Positions 52,783 to 60,334 of a stretch of DNA of 64,000 nt are shown here, in pieces (the first letter of the stretch is position 1; each line of letters begins with the position of its first letter). Both the position numbers and the translations under genes were made by a program. The DNA comes from Lysobacteraceae bacterium CU05-9 (GTDB taxonomy: Bacteria > Pseudomonadota > Gammaproteobacteria > Xanthomonadales > Xanthomonadaceae). Under the pieces are notes generated by a model that was not told where the DNA came from, searched no databases, and worked only from the letters and a program-made list of their open reading frames with translations. The DNA lies in NCBI GenBank assembly GCA_007556525.1, contig SWJS01000009.1:1-64000 (forward strand), written 5' to 3'.

Positions 52783-52923
52783 TTAGCGTTTGCGTGGTTT
52801 TGACGGTGGAGGGTTTTTCTCCTTCACGGTCGTGTTCGGACTGCGCTTTGCCTGTGCAGCGGTGACGAATTTGCCACTGATTGCGCTTCTATAAGCAGTC
52901 CTTGCGCCATTCTTACTGGCCAT
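52783..52923 (-). CDS. Small basic protein, 46 residues
   Basis: The short frame encodes 46 residues starting MASKNGARTAYRSAISG, with KFVTAAQAKRSPNTT next and a KPRKR end. It is rich in Lys and Arg and has no membrane segment. An AGGAGT ribosome binding site 8-9 nt before ATG and a strong terminator after the stop support expression. It resembles widespread short proteins with a YRSAxTGKFVT start that databases sometimes label multidrug transporter without evidence. The function is unknown. Confidence 0.75.
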   Translation of the reverse strand: MASKNGARTAYRSAISGKFVTAAQAKRSPNTTVKEKNPPPSKPRKR

Positions 52924-53229
52924 AAAAATTACTCCTGTGCTTTAGATTGAAATGTGTTTTCTAGGTGAGGTCACTGAAAGGACGGGTGGCGAAGGAAGCC
53001 GGCCACCCGCCTTGTCAGTCGTTACCGACGTGGAAATGATCGAATATGTCTGCGAACTCGCTCGGTTCGACCAAAGCGGAAACGAACGTAAGCACGGACA
53101 GACACACCATTTCGAATATTCATTCGCGGTCCTCGTCTAGAATCGACGCGCGCGGTCTTGCAGAAAAGCCAGAAATCTGGAATCATCAATTTGCTGAGCA
53201 TTCGAATTCGGCAAATTGATTTTTCTGCG

Positions 53230-53360
53230 GTTTGGTAGGTGAGACGCGTCTTTCTCTCATTGCTACCCCCGGCTGGAATTTGTCCAAAGTGCTTCAACAC
53301 TGGGACAAAAGTTCTAGTTTTGAAAGATCGAGCTCCGCCCGCATCGGCGGAGCTTTTTTA
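53230..53360 (+). ncRNA. Candidate small RNA
   Basis: Three consecutive stem-loops lie on the plus strand: GGTAG-G-TGAGA with TCTCATTGCTACC (53234-53267), TTTGTCC...GGGACAAA (53279-53309) and a strong terminator (53331-53359). No rightward protein gene ends here that would explain the terminator. A promoter is not obvious, and no known RNA family is recognised. Confidence 0.4.
53331..53360 (+). terminator. Strong rho-independent terminator
   Basis: A perfect 9-bp stem AGCTCCGCC/GGCGGAGCT with a 6-nt loop is followed by TTTTTTATTTT. It points rightward. Confidence 0.9.
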
Positions 53361-53448
53361 TTTTCAGGTATCAGACTTTTTTGCGGTGCGACGGGAGCGT
53401 ACTGTTCTTGGTACAGCTTGGCTCCCGCGCTCGGGAAAGCGAATTAAA

Positions 53449-54222
53449 TCAACCGCACTTGGAGTTGCCGCAGTTCAGGCAGGTCGCGCATCCGTCCATG
53501 ATGACGACGGCCTTCGCGTGGCACTTGCCGCACATGGTGGCGGATGGTGGGAACGACACGCCTTCGCCGGTGACTTCGACATCTTCGTTGCGTGGCGCGA
53601 CGGCGACTTGCAACTCCGGGAAAAGATCCGGCACGACGGACTCAACTTTCTCGCGGTCTTCGAAAGCGCGGCGCTTTTCGGCCAGCAATTGCTTCTGCTG
53701 CGCTGTCAATTCCGGTGCGTGGATCAGGCCGATCGATTTCAAGTGATCTTCAACGATGTGGCCGAGCTCGGCGACGAGCGATGGCATGTAGACACCGCCC
53801 GGCTTGAAGTAACCGCCGCGTGGATCGAACACCGCCTTCATTTCGTCAACGATGAAGGTGACGTCGCCGCCCTTGCGGAACACGGCGGACATGATGCGCG
53901 TCAACGCGACGATCCATTGGAAGTGTTCCATCGACTTCGAGTTGATGAAAACTTCGAACGGACGGCGCAACTCATGCTGCGTGCCCGGATTCAACACGAT
54001 GTCGTTGATGGTGATGTACATCGCGTGCTCGGAAGCGGGCGATTTCATTTTGTAAGTCGAACCAATCAAAACTTCCGGACGCTCAATGCGTTCGTGCATG
54101 TGGATGACTTCGGCCGTTGGCAACGCAGCGACTTCAGCCACTGCAGGTGCTGCAGCTTCGGCGGCCTTGGATGGATCGACGACGGAATAACCGGCGATTT
54201 TCTGGGCGATTTTAATCGTCAT
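53449..54222 (-). CDS. NrdJ partner protein (second part of split class II ribonucleotide reductase)
   Basis: This 257-residue protein matches the NrdJb part of split B12-dependent ribonucleotide reductases. A central domain (about 50-180, with GSTYKMKSP and MEHFQWIVALTRIMSAVFRKGGD) is followed by a C-terminal zinc ribbon with CGKCHAK and CLNCGNSKCG. The C-terminal cysteines can shuttle reducing equivalents to the active site. It starts 4 bp after the nrdJ stop. Confidence 0.9.
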   Translation of the reverse strand: MTIKIAQKIAGYSVVDPSKAAEAAAPAVAEVAALPTAEVIHMHERIERPEVLIGSTYKMKSPASEHAMYITINDIVLNPGTQHELRRPFEVFINSKSMEHFQWIVALTRIMSAVFRKGGDVTFIVDEMKAVFDPRGGYFKPGGVYMPSLVAELGHIVEDHLKSIGLIHAPELTAQQKQLLAEKRRAFEDREKVESVVPDLFPELQVAVAPRNEDVEVTGEGVSFPPSATMCGKCHAKAVVIMDGCATCLNCGNSKCG

Positions 54223-54226
54223 AAAA

Positions 54227-56377
54227 TTAGAACTTTCCGTAATAGCCTTCTTTCAAGGCGTCAAACAAGTTAGCGGCAGTGTGCATTTCGCCGTCGTACT
54301 CAATCATTTCGTTACCCTTCACTTCCACGGTCGAGCCGTCTTCAAGTTCGAAGCGATAGGTGGTGTTCTCGAGATCCGATTCCTTCACGAGTACGCCCTG
54401 GAACGCAGCCGGGTTGAAGCGGAAGGTGGTGCAACCCTTCAAGCCCTTCTCATACGCGTAACGATAGATGTCCTTGAAATCTTCATACGGATAATCGGTT
54501 GGAACGTTTGCGGTCTTCGAGATCGAGGAGTCGATCCAGATTTGCGCGGCGGCTTGCACGTCCACGTGTTCCTTCGGCGAGATGTCGTCAGCCGAGATGA
54601 AGTAGTCAGGCAACTTGGCTTCTTCGTTTTCGGCGTATGGCATCGCCTCCGAATTGATCAACTCACGATAGGCCAGCAACTCGAAGGAGTAGACGTCGAC
54701 TTTCTCTTTCGACTTCTTGCCTTCGCGAATCACGTTGCGCGAGTAGTGATGCGCGAACGAGGGTTCGATGCCGTTCGACGCGTTGTTCGCAAGCGACAAC
54801 GAAATCGTGCCGGTTGGTGCGATCGAGGAATGGTGCGTAAAACGTGCGCCAACTTCTGCAAGTTCCGCGACCAGCTCCGGTGCCACTTCTGCAATTTTCT
54901 GCATGTAACGCGAGTAACGTGCGTGCAACACGCGACCCTTCACGGTGTCACCGATTTTGTAACCGTCGGCAACCATCTCAGGACGCTTGCGCAGCATGTC
55001 GGCGTCGACGGTGAAGTCTTCGTCCATGATCGGCGCAGGACCCTTCTCGCGTGCGAGTTCGAGTGCTTCTTCCCAACCGGACAATGCCATTTCGCGCGAG
55101 ATCGCTTCGGTGAAGCGCGTCGATTCCGGCGAGCCGTACTTCATGCGCAACATCGTCATCGTCGAGCCAAGGCCGAGGAAGCCCATGCCGTGACGGCGCT
55201 TGCGCATGATTTCCTTGCGTTGTTCTTCGAGCGGCAAACCGTTCACTTCAACAACGTTGTCGAGCATGCGCGTGAAAACTTTCACGACTTCCTTGTATTC
55301 AGTCCAGTCAAACTCTGCATGTTCGGTGAAAGGATTCTTCACGAACTTGGTGAGATTGATCGAGCCGAGGAGACATGCGCCATATGGCGGCAAAGGCTGC
55401 TCGCCGCACGGGTTCGTCGCGCGGACGTTCTCGCAGAACCAGTTGTTGTTCATCTCGTTGACCTTATCGATCAGGATGAAACCCGGCTCCGCGAAATCAT
55501 ACGTGGACACCATGATCATGTCCCACAGCTTGCGCGCCTTGATGTGCGAATAAATCTTGCAAGCGACCAAACCATCTTCGCGTTGAATGTACTTATTCGC
55601 CGATGGCCATTCCTTCCAGACCACTTGCGTTGGATCATTCAAATCGACGTCGTCTTGTTCCTTCACATTGACCGGAAAAACCAACGCCCAATCCGCATCC
55701 TTCGCAACCGCGTCCATGAAGCCGTCGGTGATCAACAGCGACAAGTTGAACTGACGCAGACGACCATCTTCGCGCTTGGCCTTGATGAAATCCTTGACGT
55801 CCGGGTGCGACACATCGAACGTGCCCATCTGCGCACCACGACGACCGCCGGCGGATGAAACGGTGAAACACATTTTGTCGTAGATATCCATGAACGACAT
55901 CGGACCCGAGGTGTACGCACCCGCGCCTGCAACGAACGCACCCTTCGGACGCAACGTCGAGAATTCGTAACCGATGCCGCAGCCGGCCTTCAATGTCAGA
56001 CCTGCTTCCTGGACCTTCTCGAGAATGCCGACCATCGAATCTTCAATCGTGCCCGAGACCGTGCAGTTGATCGTCGAGGTGGCAGGCTTGTGGGCCAACG
56101 CACCGGCGTTCGAGGTAATGCGGCCAGCGGGGATCGCACCGCGGCGCAGCGCCCATGCAAACTTGTCTTCCCATTCCTTACGCAACTCAGGAGTGGCTTC
56201 GGATTCGGCCAGCGCCTTCGCGACACGGCGGTAGGTGCCATCGATGTCCTCATCGACCGCATCGCCATGCTTCGTCTTCAAACGGTACTTCTTATCCCAG
56301 ATATCCAGCGACGCGGGTTGCAGCGGGATTTCCACGGGCTTTTCGCTAATGACGGGTTCCAAACGCAGTGAATTCAT
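54227..56377 (-). CDS. nrdJ: Adenosylcobalamin-dependent (class II) ribonucleoside-diphosphate reductase, large part
   Basis: This ~716-residue protein reduces ribonucleotides to deoxyribonucleotides using a B12-generated radical. It has the barrel segments PAGRITSNAGA, INCTVSGTIEDS, GCGIGYEFSTLRP, the radical/active-site NPCGEQPLPPYGACLLGS stretch and PTGTISLSLANNASNGIEP. ATG 56377 is favoured over an in-frame TTG 18 bp upstream. The C-terminal zinc ribbon is on the separate gene at 53449. A strong NrdR box upstream suggests NrdR repression. Confidence 0.92.
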   Translation of the reverse strand: MNSLRLEPVISEKPVEIPLQPASLDIWDKKYRLKTKHGDAVDEDIDGTYRRVAKALAESEATPELRKEWEDKFAWALRRGAIPAGRITSNAGALAHKPATSTINCTVSGTIEDSMVGILEKVQEAGLTLKAGCGIGYEFSTLRPKGAFVAGAGAYTSGPMSFMDIYDKMCFTVSSAGGRRGAQMGTFDVSHPDVKDFIKAKREDGRLRQFNLSLLITDGFMDAVAKDADWALVFPVNVKEQDDVDLNDPTQVVWKEWPSANKYIQREDGLVACKIYSHIKARKLWDMIMVSTYDFAEPGFILIDKVNEMNNNWFCENVRATNPCGEQPLPPYGACLLGSINLTKFVKNPFTEHAEFDWTEYKEVVKVFTRMLDNVVEVNGLPLEEQRKEIMRKRRHGMGFLGLGSTMTMLRMKYGSPESTRFTEAISREMALSGWEEALELAREKGPAPIMDEDFTVDADMLRKRPEMVADGYKIGDTVKGRVLHARYSRYMQKIAEVAPELVAELAEVGARFTHHSSIAPTGTISLSLANNASNGIEPSFAHHYSRNVIREGKKSKEKVDVYSFELLAYRELINSEAMPYAENEEAKLPDYFISADDISPKEHVDVQAAAQIWIDSSISKTANVPTDYPYEDFKDIYRYAYEKGLKGCTTFRFNPAAFQGVLVKESDLENTTYRFELEDGSTVEVKGNEMIEYDGEMHTAANLFDALKEGYYGKF

Positions 56378-56452
56378 GCCGTAAACGAGCTCCAAACGGT
56401 CAATGTGATAGGTAATTTCTGAACTGAGCGGTTGATGAATAATTCACCAAAA

Positions 56453-56500
56453 ACACTAGCTGTGGATAATTCGGTGGACAAAAACCACAATATCTAGTGG
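56453..56500. promoter_or_regulatory. NrdR box pair upstream of nrdJ
   Basis: CCACAATATCTAGTGG (56485-56500) matches the NrdR consensus ACACWATATATWGTGT at 13 of 16 positions. A weaker box (ACACTAGCTGTGGATA, 56453-56468, 9 of 16) is centred exactly 32 bp away, the usual three-helical-turn spacing. They flank a possible leftward promoter TTGTCC-17-TAGTGT. Confidence 0.75.
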
Positions 56501-56592
56501 CTGAGCCGACTATTAACACTACCACTTCCGTTCCAAGTGTCAACGGTAAATCGGTGCCAAAATTGAATTTTGCATTATTCAGTTTTCTCGCC

Positions 56593-57960
56593 ATGATGAT
56601 CCGTCCAATTTCAGTAGCTCTCGCGACCATTCTTGCGATAACCGCCCCTGTGGCGCTCACCGCGCAGGCCGCATTGCCTGCCGCCGTCGCCGGTCAACAG
56701 GTGCCTTCGCTGGCTCCGATGCTCGCCAAAGTGACGCCCGCCGTCGTATCCGTACAAGCAACATCGCGCGTCCGTGTCTCACCGTTTGGGAATGATCCGG
56801 TTTTTGCGCAAATGTTCCCCGGATTGACGCAGGAACGCCAGGCACAGTCGCTCGGTTCGGGCGTGATCGTCGACGCGGAACGCGGGTTGGTCATCACGAA
56901 CCACCACGTGATTGAAGGCGCGGACAACGTGTCGGTGCAGCTTTCCGATGGGCGGACCTTGAAAGCGGAGTTCGTGGGTTCGGATCCGGCGACGGACATC
57001 GCGGTGATGCGCATTCCTACCGGGAAGCTGACGGCGCTGCCACTCGGGGATTCGGCTTCGTTGCGCGTGGGCGACTTCGTGGTGGCGGTGGGGAATCCTT
57101 TTGGCATTGGACAGACGGTGACGTCGGGCATCGTGTCAGCGGTCGGGCGCCAGGTCATGCCGGGCGCTGGCTACCAAAACTTCATCCAAACCGACGCTTC
57201 CATCAACCCCGGTAACTCCGGTGGTGCCTTGGTCGATCTCAACGGGCGGCTGGTCGGCATTAACACGGCAACGTTCAATCCACGCGGCTCGGCTGCGGGC
57301 AACATCGGCTTGAGCTTCGCGATCCCAACGGACCTTGTCAAAACCGTCTCCCGCCAACTCCTCACTACCGGCTCCGTTCAACGCGGTTCGCTCGGTGTGG
57401 ATGCGAGTAACGTGACGCCTGCTTTGGCGCGGCAACTTGGCGTGACGGCTGGCGAAGGTGTTGCGGTGACGCGGGTGTTCCCCGGATCAGACGCGGCGCG
57501 TGCAGGCGTGAAGGTGGGCGATGTGATTTTGTCGGCGAATGGGACGCCGTTGAATGGCCGCGATGCGTTGCATAACTTCGAAGGGCTGCAGCAAGTCGGT
57601 TCGGATATTCGTTTGGTCGTTTTGCGCGATGGCAAGCGGGTGAATCTCTCCACGCGCCTGAATGCGGAGGCCGCGTCGTTGGATGGCGCGTCGGTCGATC
57701 CGCGCTTGGCCGGTGCGACGTTTGGTCCAACACCGCAGGAAGCGGTCCGTGCCGGTGTGGTTGGTGTGTTGGTGACGGATGTACGCGCCGGTTCACGAGC
57801 TGCGCAAAACGGATTGGTGAAGGGAGATTTGATCATTGCGACGAATCAGGGACCGTTTGATTCGCTGACGAGTTTCCGTGCGGCGATTTCGCGTCCGTCG
57901 GCACCGTTGGTTTTCGAAGTGATTCGCGGGCAGCGTCGCGGTCAGGTGCAGATGCGCTGA
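56593..57960 (+). CDS. DegP/HtrA-type periplasmic serine protease
   Basis: This ~455-residue protease has a signal peptide (about 1-27, ending LTAQA) and a trypsin-like domain with catalytic His105 (ITNHHVIEG), Asp135 (ATDIAVMR) and Ser209 (NPGNSGGAL). Two PDZ domains follow (about 265-350 and 365-450). The frame extends upstream to a GTG at 56497, but ATG 56593 places the signal peptide at the N terminus. It degrades or refolds damaged periplasmic proteins. Confidence 0.92.
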   Translation: MMIRPISVALATILAITAPVALTAQAALPAAVAGQQVPSLAPMLAKVTPAVVSVQATSRVRVSPFGNDPVFAQMFPGLTQERQAQSLGSGVIVDAERGLVITNHHVIEGADNVSVQLSDGRTLKAEFVGSDPATDIAVMRIPTGKLTALPLGDSASLRVGDFVVAVGNPFGIGQTVTSGIVSAVGRQVMPGAGYQNFIQTDASINPGNSGGALVDLNGRLVGINTATFNPRGSAAGNIGLSFAIPTDLVKTVSRQLLTTGSVQRGSLGVDASNVTPALARQLGVTAGEGVAVTRVFPGSDAARAGVKVGDVILSANGTPLNGRDALHNFEGLQQVGSDIRLVVLRDGKRVNLSTRLNAEAASLDGASVDPRLAGATFGPTPQEAVRAGVVGVLVTDVRAGSRAAQNGLVKGDLIIATNQGPFDSLTSFRAAISRPSAPLVFEVIRGQRRGQVQMR

Positions 57961-58094
57961 TAACTCGAACCTGAACGGACTTCTCAGTGTCACATGGTTT
58001 TCACGCACATTTACACGGTTTTGCGGAAAACTGAATGCAAGGTCGGATTTTTTCCGATTCCTTTCAAAAACAATAATCAGTTGAGGAAATTTCC

Positions 58095-58532
58095 ATGAAC
58101 AATAACGATCCATTCAACACCGCTGGCGATGCAATCAAGGACACCGTTGATAACGTGATCGACGCTGTTCAATCGCCGAATACGTCTTCGTTGAAGTCGA
58201 ATTTGTCGGACGCCGGTGGTTACATCAAGCAAGCCGCTTCGGAAGCCGGTTCGACTGTGAAGGCAGCTGCTTCGGCCGCTTCGGCAGAATTGAAAAGCGG
58301 CGGTTCGTCGGTCAAGTCGACATTGGCTGACGGTGCATCGTCGGGCAAGGCCGCGGCTTCGGACGCAACGGCTGCTGCACGTGAGCAAGCAGACGCCATG
58401 CTCGAAAAGGGCAAGGAATTCGTCGACGTCGCTTCGAACTACATCAAGGAACGTCCTCTGGCCGCATTTGGTGCAGCATTTGCAGCAGGTTATCTGCTGT
58501 CGAAGTTGGGCGGCCGTAGCACCGAAGAATAA
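58095..58532 (+). CDS. DUF883/YqjD-like membrane-anchored protein
   Basis: This 145-residue protein has a long Ala/Ser/Lys-rich helical region and a C-terminal hydrophobic segment (LAAFGAAFAAGYLLSKLG, about 122-139). This is the layout of ElaB/YqjD proteins that bind ribosomes at the membrane in stationary phase. GAGG 10 nt before ATG gives a ribosome binding site. It precedes a YqjE-like gene by 5 bp, as yqjD-yqjE do in E. coli. Confidence 0.82.
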   Translation: MNNNDPFNTAGDAIKDTVDNVIDAVQSPNTSSLKSNLSDAGGYIKQAASEAGSTVKAAASAASAELKSGGSSVKSTLADGASSGKAAASDATAAAREQADAMLEKGKEFVDVASNYIKERPLAAFGAAFAAGYLLSKLGGRSTEE

Positions 58533-58537
58533 TCGGT

Positions 58538-59488
58538 ATGGCATTGGATGATTCCAAGTCCACGCAGTCGGCGCCTGATGGCGCCGATTCGCGTTCGCCG
58601 TCCGGAACTTACGGTGAGGATGTGCGTAACCTGAAGGATCACGCACGCTCCACCGTGCGTGGTGGCGTCGACAGCTTTGCGGCGTTGCGCCGCCTGGCGA
58701 TGGCGGAGTTGAATCTGTCGCGTCATGCGGTCGGCCGTTCGATGGTCTGGTTGGCGGTGGCGATTGCGTTTGGGGCGTCGTTTTGGCTGTTGTTGATGGC
58801 CGGTTCGGTGGTCGCGCTGCATGACAAGCTCGGCTGGTCGTGGTTGGTGTCGTTGTTTGTCGCCGCTGGCGTTTCGTTGCTGGTGATGTTGGTCGGCGCA
58901 CTGCGCGTCAAGCACTACTTCAGCTACACGGGGTTGGATTCTACGCGCCGTGAGTTGGCATTGTTCGGCATCGGCGATGAGCATGATGATTCGGACGTGA
59001 AGCCTTCCTTCGCTTCTTTGCAAAAACGCGTCGATCGCGCCGAATTCGTCGCCGAAGGTCGTCGTCAGCAAACGGTCGAGGCATTCACTTCGTTACGTTC
59101 ACAGGCGCGTGCCGCGGTGACTCCAGGTCGTGTTATGGCTGCCGGTGCGATTTCCGGTTACTTGATCGGGCGTCGTGGTCGCGGTGAATCGGATGTAGTC
59201 GTTCAAGGTCGCATCCAGCGCACAGGTCTCGCGGCACGTTCGGCGTTGTACACCACCGACATGGCCGTGCGTGGTTTGTCGGAGATTGCTTCGTTGGCGA
59301 TCTCGACGTTCGCTGCGTACAAATCATCGGCCGCCGCTGATAGCTCCGAAGATGCTGCGGCTTCGTCGTCGGTTGCAGCTTCGGCTGCAGTGGATGCAGC
59401 GGATGCGGTGGATGCGGTCACTCCGCAACCCGAGCCTTCGCGTTCGGCGGCGTGGGATCCCGAGGATCTTACTCAGTACAAGTCGTAA
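58538..59488 (+). CDS. YqjE-like phage-holin-superfamily membrane protein, extended
   Basis: This 316-residue protein begins with a YqjE/DUF1469-type domain (about 40-130; two hydrophobic helices MVWLAVAIAFGASFWLLLMA and LVSLFVAAGVSLLVMLVGAL). It continues for ~180 residues with a helical region (QKRVDRAEFVAEGRRQQTVEAF-type) and an Ala/Ser/Asp-rich tail. The family name does not imply a phage origin. It is co-transcribed with the YqjD-like gene. A terminator follows. Confidence 0.8.
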   Translation: MALDDSKSTQSAPDGADSRSPSGTYGEDVRNLKDHARSTVRGGVDSFAALRRLAMAELNLSRHAVGRSMVWLAVAIAFGASFWLLLMAGSVVALHDKLGWSWLVSLFVAAGVSLLVMLVGALRVKHYFSYTGLDSTRRELALFGIGDEHDDSDVKPSFASLQKRVDRAEFVAEGRRQQTVEAFTSLRSQARAAVTPGRVMAAGAISGYLIGRRGRGESDVVVQGRIQRTGLAARSALYTTDMAVRGLSEIASLAISTFAAYKSSAAADSSEDAAASSSVAASAAVDAADAVDAVTPQPEPSRSAAWDPEDLTQYKS

Positions 59489-59493
59489 TGTTG

Positions 59494-59522
59494 AAGTCCC
59501 GTCTTTTGGCGGGATTTCTTTT
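59494..59522 (+). terminator. Rho-independent terminator of the yqjDE-like operon
   Basis: TCCCG - loop - CGGGA (59497-59514; GTCTTTTGGC may extend it) is followed by TTTCTTTT, 8 bp after the stop. Confidence 0.7.
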
Positions 59523-59530
59523 CGCGGCGC

Positions 59531-59608
59531 GGTTACAAATGTAACCACCGGAAACAATTGTTTCCGCAGTCGCAGAAACATTTGTTGCTGACAGCAACAT
59601 TTGTGACA
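59531..59608. repeat. Array of modular palindromic units (family 1, locus F)
   Basis: Two 35-bp units lie 8 bp apart: 59531-59565 (perfect halves GGTTACAAATGTAACC and GGAAACAATTGTTTCC, spacer ACC) and 59574-59608 (AGAAACATTTGTTGCT and AGCAACATTTGTGACA, spacer GAC). The array lies between the terminator and the HAD gene. Confidence 0.92.
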
Positions 59609-59635
59609 CCAGCGTGGCGGAGTAGAATGGTGGGG

Positions 59636-60334
59636 ATGAAAATTCTCGCTGTGACGTTTGATCTCGACGATACGCTGTGGCCATTTCCGCCGATTGGTGA
59701 GCGCATCGAGCGTAAGTTGCATGACTGGATGGTCGAGCATGCCCCGCGTGCGGCACGGATGTTTCCGATTGAAGAGATGCGCGACCTTCGCACGAAGGTG
59801 TGGCACGAAAATCCCGAACACGCCCACGACATGTCCGCATTGCGGCGCATGACGATTGAACGTGCACTGCGCGAAAGTGGTGAGAATGTGGGGCTGACGT
59901 CGGAGGCGTATGAGGTTTTTTATGATGAGCGCAACAAGGTTGAGTTTTATCCGGATGCGTTGAAGGCCCTGCGGCGGATTGGTGAGTTGCTGCCGATTGC
60001 GGCGGTGACGAATGGCAATGCGGATTTGGAACGTATCGGTTTGATGCCACCGTTTCAACATGTCGTGAGTGCGACGCAGGTCGGAGTGGCGAAGCCGTCG
60101 CAGGTGATTTTTCATGTGGCGTGTGAGTTGCTGGGGTTTGCGGCGAAGTATGTTTTGCACGTGGGTGATCACATTGAGATGGATGTGATTGGCGCGGCGG
60201 ATGCCGGCATGTTGACGTGCTGGGTGAATCGCGAAGGACAGGAATGGCCCGAGGATTATCCGCGGCCGGATTTGGAAGTGACTGAGCTCGGTGCGTTGGT
60301 CACGTGGCTTGAGAATTTTGAGAGAGAAGATTGA
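59636..60334 (+). CDS. HAD-superfamily hydrolase (YigB-like)
   Basis: This 232-residue haloacid-dehalogenase hydrolase has motif I TFDLDDTLWP (about 7-16), motif II AAVTNGNA (about 121-128), and motif III/IV KPSQVIFHVA and HVGDHIEMD (about 176-184). YigB-type proteins dephosphorylate FMN and small phosphates; the substrate is inferred only by family. ATG 59636 is chosen because motif I starts within 10 residues. The stop overlaps the aminopeptidase start by one base. Confidence 0.85.
   Translation: MKILAVTFDLDDTLWPFPPIGERIERKLHDWMVEHAPRAARMFPIEEMRDLRTKVWHENPEHAHDMSALRRMTIERALRESGENVGLTSEAYEVFYDERNKVEFYPDALKALRRIGELLPIAAVTNGNADLERIGLMPPFQHVVSATQVGVAKPSQVIFHVACELLGFAAKYVLHVGDHIEMDVIGAADAGMLTCWVNREGQEWPEDYPRPDLEVTELGALVTWLENFERED

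Larger units (their letters stand above)
52924..53448. other. 525-bp gap with several hairpins, no protein gene seen
   Basis: From left to right there is a perfect 8-bp stem CGGGTGGC/GCCACCCG (52983-53009), an inverted repeat ATCAATTTGC/GCAAATTGAT (around 53187-53221) followed by TTTTT, and the candidate RNA with terminator at 53230-53360. The last ~90 bp before the NrdJ-partner gene show nothing. Reading frames here lack ribosome binding sites and family resemblance. Confidence 0.5.

Noticed and set aside
52952-53140. 62-codon open frame on the plus strand
   Set aside because: It has no ribosome binding site, no family resemblance, and crosses a hairpin-rich region.
53239-54273. 344-codon open frame on the plus strand
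   Set aside because: It runs through a strong terminator and is then antisense to the NrdJ partner gene.
54281-55858. 525-codon open frame on the plus strand
   Set aside because: It lies wholly antisense to nrdJ, whose protein sequence is strongly conserved, and its translation resembles no family. It is a shadow frame.
56378-56496. Cobalamin riboswitch upstream of nrdJ
   Set aside because: A B12 riboswitch needs about 200 nt with a B12 box. The gap is ~119 bp, and I see NrdR boxes instead.
58538-59488. Prophage remnant (holin family name)
   Set aside because: The YqjE/DUF1469 family is a normal chromosomal envelope family, and no other phage genes are present.
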